Below, in pieces: positions 61,401 through 64,000 of a stretch of DNA of 64,000 nt. This DNA comes from an uncultured Prevotella sp. (GTDB taxonomy: Bacteria; Bacteroidota; Bacteroidia; Bacteroidales; Bacteroidaceae), in the NCBI GenBank assembly GCA_900315955.1, contig ONBC01000028.1, positions 28,534 to 92,533 of the forward strand, written 5' to 3'. The position numbers were made by a program, and so were the translations under genes. The notes under the pieces were generated by a model. It was not told the DNA's origin. It saw only the letters and a list, made by a program, of their open reading frames with translations, and searched no databases. Positions within the stretch are counted from its first letter, which is position 1; every line of letters begins with the position of its first letter.

Positions 61401-61747
61401 TGCATCTTTCCACTCTCAGCCTTGTCGGCATCCTTTCGGCCTTTTACGATATTGACAAACTTGCCGTTGACGGTATAGTGCAACGGTTTATCACGCAACA
61501 GGAAGTCGACAATCTGAAAGAAGGAAGCATCCTTCACGGTACCGCTCACGCGGTAGGAGCTGACATCCTCGTAGGTGAAGAGGAACTTGTAACTGGAGCT
61601 CTGTTCCAGCCGGAGCAGGGCTGCGGGCAAAAGCTCGTTGCGGAAGGTCATCGACAACCGCACGCCGTTCTGCGCCCACAGAGGGAGGGCACCGACGAGC
61701 AGAAACGTGACCAACAGCCATTTTGCAAATTTCTGTTTCATAAGCAT
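58415..61747 (-). CDS. SusC/RagA TonB-linked outer-membrane transporter with N-terminal STN signalling domain
   Basis: 1110 residues from the ATG at 61747 (alternative 61741). Signal peptide FAKWLLVTFLLVGALPLWAQ. An STN domain (MTFRNELLPAALLRLEQSSS to HYTVNGKFVNIV) precedes the CarboxypepD_reg-like domain (VGGYVYDAKTKEPVIGAQVK), the plug (PNLNIRGSSTLPMNV, TAIYGSRGANGVIVVVTKQP) and the barrel ending GTITLTF. The STN domain is what contacts FecR anti-sigma factors, and a sigma/FecR pair is encoded divergently, so ligand uptake probably induces the locus. No exact -7 box is seen just upstream, only TAACCTTTC, consistent with ECF-dependent expression (inference). Confidence 0.95.
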   Translation of the reverse strand: MLMKQKFAKWLLVTFLLVGALPLWAQNGVRLSMTFRNELLPAALLRLEQSSSYKFLFTYEDVSSYRVSGTVKDASFFQIVDFLLRDKPLHYTVNGKFVNIVKGRKDADKAESGKMQTVGGYVYDAKTKEPVIGAQVKVLGSNVVTVTDINGAFSFDYYLTGGQQLQVSYMGMQTKTVALKKQMTIALEEDTKTLKDVVVTGIFRKAKESYTGAVTTVGKEKLELYRGSNLLQTLKNVDASLNFPINNAAGSNPNVLPNLNIRGSSTLPMNVEEFNENAAQTVNTPLIILDGFEITLTKLMDYNDDQIESINILKDAAATAIYGSRGANGVIVVVTKQPKEGKLRVTAKAGLSLEIPDLSTYHLLNASQKLQLEKAVGLYDPYFLDDKIRYASYYNERLQNVLNGVDIDWLHKPVRTGVGQNYNVRLDGGASAFRWAASLGYNDVQGAMKGSNRKNVNGDITLMYSVNNLIFRNYTSVTSNHAKESKYGSFQDYVNMEPYDNPYDANGNLVKTFYDYAHSSSLIGNPLYDASLNTINKSEYFTFINNFSVEWQILEGLRLRAKLGVTTTRNSSDYFLPAEHSYFTSTEYQTASGQLRKGMYTYGTGNDNLLSADVTASYTRTFAEKHQLYVGVDYSISQENAYAYSFTAEGFSNADLSLISNASQYKLNSTPTGDRTTTRLVGLTGNANYTYDNRYYIDLSYRVDGSSKFGSDKRFAPFWSAGIGWNIHREHFMKNQHIFSNLRLKASYGVTGTQDFTTENAYTTYQYSNGNRYLTWAAATMMGLGNAALTWQKTKEVNVGTEIGVLDNRIMAEFNYYNKTTSNLLSAMDLPLSSGFSSYTANVGKMRNQGFEASLNAYIIRDSEKQFNWMVGGQMVYNTNKIIKLSDAIKNQNEQYLAQDVDVSNLFYEGRPLNAIYAVRSAGIDPSTGQEVFYDRSGNLTSTWSASDKVYLGPSQALYRGNFRTMVMWRGFTFNVSFGYHWGGKQYNSTLRDRVEVSRTTIGRQNVDERVLSSRWMKPGDVTFFRNFNDADATIHATSRYVFDDRVLELQSMSLQYRWNNEWLRHNTGLESLVFAVNASDLFYWSSVRYERGTSYPYARNVQGTITLTF

Positions 61748-61835
61748 TTTGTTAACCACTCTTACTTTTTTATTCTTAACGTTTTTGAATAGTATACGGA
61801 TGAATAACAAGAAAGGTTACGTTATTATCAGAAAA

Positions 61836-61867
61836 ATTGCATAAATAGATAAATAATGTTACCTTTG
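61836..61867 (+). promoter_or_regulatory. Promoter of the ECF sigma gene
   Basis: ATTG (61836-61839), 20 bases, TACCTTTG (61860-61867), 20 bases before the ATG. Housekeeping-type promoter for the regulator pair. Confidence 0.6.
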
Positions 61868-61887
61868 CACGCACTGGTTCATCGAAT

Positions 61888-62403
61888 ATGAGAGAAAACG
61901 AGGATATCGACTTTGACACGTTGTTCCGCACTTATTACGAGCCGCTCTATTATTTCGCGCTCCAATACGTGCCGGATGAGGACGACTGCCGCGACATTGT
62001 GGCGGGGGTCTTCGAACAACTGTGGCGCAATATCGCAGATATCCGTCCCGACACGGTGCGCGCCCTGCTCTATACGCACGTCCGCAACCGGTGCATCGAC
62101 CTCCTCCGGCACGAGAAACAGAAACACCAGTATGCCGAATTTGTTGCCCGCCACAGCCAGCGGTATATCGAGGCGCGCGAATACGATCATCAGGAAGAGC
62201 GCGAGCGCATTGTCACAGAAGTGCTTGACAGCATCGGGGAGCCCACCCACTCCATTCTCCTGGCCTGCTATGTCGATGGGAAGAAATATAAAGAGGTGGC
62301 CGAGAGGATGAACATCAGCATCAGCACCGTGAAGAAACACATCGTCAAAGCACTGCGCATTATAAGGGAGAAGCGGAAGGAAAGGGAAACTAAAAAATCG
62401 TAA
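61888..62403 (+). CDS. ECF RNA polymerase sigma factor (FecI-like)
   Basis: 171 residues. Sigma region 2 begins FDTLFRTYYEPLYYFALQYV, with DEDDCRDIVAGVFEQLWRNI and ALLYTHVRNRCIDLLRHEKQ. Region 4 has the HTH YKEVAERMNISISTVKKHIV. Length and Bacteroidota-type spacing fit the ECF sigmas that control SusC/D loci. It is followed after 43 bases by its FecR-type anti-sigma gene and is divergent from susC. Confidence 0.93.
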   Translation: MRENEDIDFDTLFRTYYEPLYYFALQYVPDEDDCRDIVAGVFEQLWRNIADIRPDTVRALLYTHVRNRCIDLLRHEKQKHQYAEFVARHSQRYIEAREYDHQEERERIVTEVLDSIGEPTHSILLACYVDGKKYKEVAERMNISISTVKKHIVKALRIIREKRKERETKKS

Positions 62404-62446
62404 TGCCGTAACCTTTTCCTAAGTCCATACGTATCAGTAGTAAAGA

Positions 62447-63499
62447 ATGACTCAGATGCAAGACAATACTCACGCTGACATACAACAGGACCTGTACGAC
62501 ATCCGTACGGTGCTGCTCAAGCAGACCCGCCCCAACGCTGTAGATGTTGAGCGGGAGCTGCGCCTTTTTAAGGCTAAGCACCAGCCGATGGCTTCCCACA
62601 AACCATCACGCAGACATACGGCGCTTTTGGTTTCCCTATTCGCTGCTGCCGCTGTCCTGTTGGCTCTCTTCCTCTTACGGCCGCTCATCGCCGGACAAAG
62701 CCGAATCAGGGAAAATGCCATGCCTCAGAAGCTCGCCATGACAACGGCTGCCAAGCATGCCCGCTATGCGACGATCAGCAACGGTACCCGTCAGGCCAGC
62801 GCTTTCTCCTCCAAGACCGGCCGTCTCTCCATCCCCCAGGAGGCTTACATGCTCCGGCAAGCCGATGCCAGCCCACGGCTGCTCTCCGTGCCCTACGGCT
62901 GCAGCGCTGACCTGACGCTTCCCGACGGCTCCGTCGCCTATGTCCATGCCGGCAGTGAGCTGTCGTTCTCGCCGCAGTATATCAACGGCAAGCGAGTGGT
63001 CATCCTCGACGGAGAGGCTTATTTCAAAGTGAAGCACGACGCGGCGCACCCCTTCGTCGTGCAGGCTGGCAACGTGACGACAACGGTCTACGGTACGGAG
63101 TTCAACATCAACACGCATGCCGCCCAAGGCATAGCCGTGACCCTGATCTCCGGCAGTGTCGGAGTCAGCGCGCCACATTACAGCCATCGCATGGCACCCG
63201 GAGAGCAGGTGTCGTGGTCGGCCTCTGGCGCTCACGAGCAACAGGTCGACCTGCTGCCTTATACCAACTGGCGCGATGGATTCCTTTACTACGACCAGCA
63301 ATCCTTGGAAAGCATTCTCTCGGATCTGGCACGCAACTACAGGCTCAGCGTTCGCTTCAACGACCGTTCTGCCATGCACCTGCTTACGCATTTCGTGTGC
63401 GAGCGGGGAGCTGACATCAACACGGTCGTAACGATGCTCAACCAGATGGGGAAAGCCCGGATACGACTTGAAAACAGCACGCTGGTCGTAACGAAATAG
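62447..63499 (+). CDS. FecR-family anti-sigma factor with DUF4974
   Basis: 350 residues. The N-terminal cytoplasmic part (about 1-58) would bind sigma. A membrane helix (TALLVSLFAAAAVLLALFLL) follows, then the periplasmic FecR domain (VPYGCSADLTLPDGSVAYVH, VVILDGEAYFKVKHDAAHPF, TTVYGTEFNIN) and a C-terminal DUF4974 (GFLYYDQQSLESILSDLARN). It relays the state of the STN-bearing SusC protein to the ECF sigma factor. Confidence 0.92.
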   Translation: MTQMQDNTHADIQQDLYDIRTVLLKQTRPNAVDVERELRLFKAKHQPMASHKPSRRHTALLVSLFAAAAVLLALFLLRPLIAGQSRIRENAMPQKLAMTTAAKHARYATISNGTRQASAFSSKTGRLSIPQEAYMLRQADASPRLLSVPYGCSADLTLPDGSVAYVHAGSELSFSPQYINGKRVVILDGEAYFKVKHDAAHPFVVQAGNVTTTVYGTEFNINTHAAQGIAVTLISGSVGVSAPHYSHRMAPGEQVSWSASGAHEQQVDLLPYTNWRDGFLYYDQQSLESILSDLARNYRLSVRFNDRSAMHLLTHFVCERGADINTVVTMLNQMGKARIRLENSTLVVTK

Positions 63500-64000
63500 C
63501 CCAAGTGTGGCAACCTCTGCCGGCATCCTGCCATGCCGGCCTTGTGCTCCTTATGCCTTAGTCGCTCATCTTTTTGTCCGCAGCAGCAAAGTTACGAAAT
63601 ATATCCACATTTTCCAAATAAGGGGTCAAATTACCCGCAACTTTCGCATAATTGTTTGATATATAAAATATTATAAGTATGTTTCGGATGACATGAATGG
63701 GGTCGTCAGTATCCGCCTGACGCTGCGTGAAACGTCAAATTGCGCGATAAATATAGAATCGGGTGTCGATTGTTGTCCTGTATTCATCATTGGGACACCC
63801 AAGTCGACGGTTCGAGCGTGTCGCAAAGTTTCTGGCCTTTGCAGATGAGTTGTTCGGTCGCCCAAAACACCACCCCCAAAAATAACAAATAACAAATAAC
63901 AAACTAAAGTTTCCCACTTGCCATTTTACTGGCTTTCGCGAATAATCAAACATTGCAATATACTGATTGACAATCTATTAACATTTCGCAAATAGAAGTT
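63500..64000. other. Noncoding end of the window
   Basis: Contains a GC-rich hairpin (GCCGGCA, 8 bases, TGCCGGC) shortly after the FecR stop, copy 2 of the dispersed element and a possible hairpin GGGTGTC/GACACCC at about 63760-63798. It ends in A+T-rich sequence with AACAAATAACAAATAACAAA. Minus-strand frames of 72-74 residues at 63671-63953 have mixed, low-complexity content and are not called as genes. Confidence 0.5.
63587..63737 (-). repeat. Dispersed promoter-bearing element, copy 2
   Basis: Minus strand: TGACGTTTCACGCAGCGT from 63737, CAATTATGCGAAAGTTGC from 63654, TTTCGTAACTTTG at 63599-63587, the same order as at 42484-42646. A promoter here would fire toward the 3' end of the FecR gene, antisense to it. 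Confidence 0.65.

Noticed and set aside
63671-63953. Two overlapping minus-strand frames near the window end
   Set aside because: Both overlap the dispersed element and A+T-rich sequence and lack consistent coding character. Their shared words with 42.4-42.6 kb are explained by the DNA repeat.

Overview
The window looks like a chromosomal segment of a Bacteroidota bacterium, most likely a Prevotellaceae (Prevotella-type) organism. The evidence is the SusC/SusD pair with an ECF sigma/FecR pair, type IX secretion and gliding genes (sprA, gldB, gldE), DUF5113, DUF4301 and DUF4843 proteins, the Bacteroidota promoter signature TTTG-N19/20-TAnnTTTG, and few strong Shine-Dalgarno sites. Almost everything reads as core genome. 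I see no prophage, plasmid, intact insertion sequence or CRISPR array.

Layout. 0-5.4 kb (minus): polysaccharide export lipoprotein, an amidophosphoribosyltransferase, carA and a partial carB, giving a purine/pyrimidine nitrogen-transfer operon. 5.6-6.9 kb (plus): helicase-associated-domain protein and type I asparaginase. 7-10.5 kb (minus): a WecB-like protein with an altered active site, stomatin/NfeD pair, M48 lipoprotein protease. 10.5-11.3 kb: noncoding, rich in inverted repeats. 11.3-19.5 kb (plus): ruvA (frameshifted here) and the giant sprA. 19.7-22 kb: metY-cysK sulfur assimilation. 22-24.6 kb: a Schlafen/AlbA_2-type protein. 24.6-25.0 kb (minus): a compact transcription unit for a 30-residue hydrophobic peptide. 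25.1-28 kb: uvrA. 28-34 kb (plus): a BASS-type transporter, a large tandem-module sensor kinase, its response regulator and a small membrane protein. 34-40 kb (minus): gldB, then phosphopantetheinyl transferase, gldE, ssb and a conserved hypothetical gene downstream of four tRNA genes (Gly, Leu, Leu, Gly), then a DUF4301 protein. 40.1-42.8 kb: a repeat-rich, largely noncoding island. 42.9-52.9 kb: GDP-fucose synthase, GH25 lysozyme, zinc-ribbon protein, rpiB, gph, mltG, glnS, a TPR protein and DedA. 53-63.5 kb: a SusC/D transport locus with three downstream exported proteins, divergent from its ECF sigma/FecR regulators.

Most interesting. (1) The 30-residue peptide has its own consensus promoter, a leader of about 230 nt and a terminator. 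The leader carries five copies of a motif complementary to the predicted 5' end of a candidate ~85-nt small RNA between mltG and glnS. This resembles a type I toxin/trans-antisense pair such as TisB/IstR-1, but it is a hypothesis. (2) ruvA lacks about 11 nt and is frameshifted, and the amidophosphoribosyltransferase lacks about 20-25 residues that include the conserved RGQE glutaminase motif. (3) The 40-42.5 kb island holds an undescribed repeat family in which one conserved flank is joined to tandem 8-mers of different sequence. (4) A ~150-165 bp element ending in a promoter occurs twice (42.5 and 63.6 kb).
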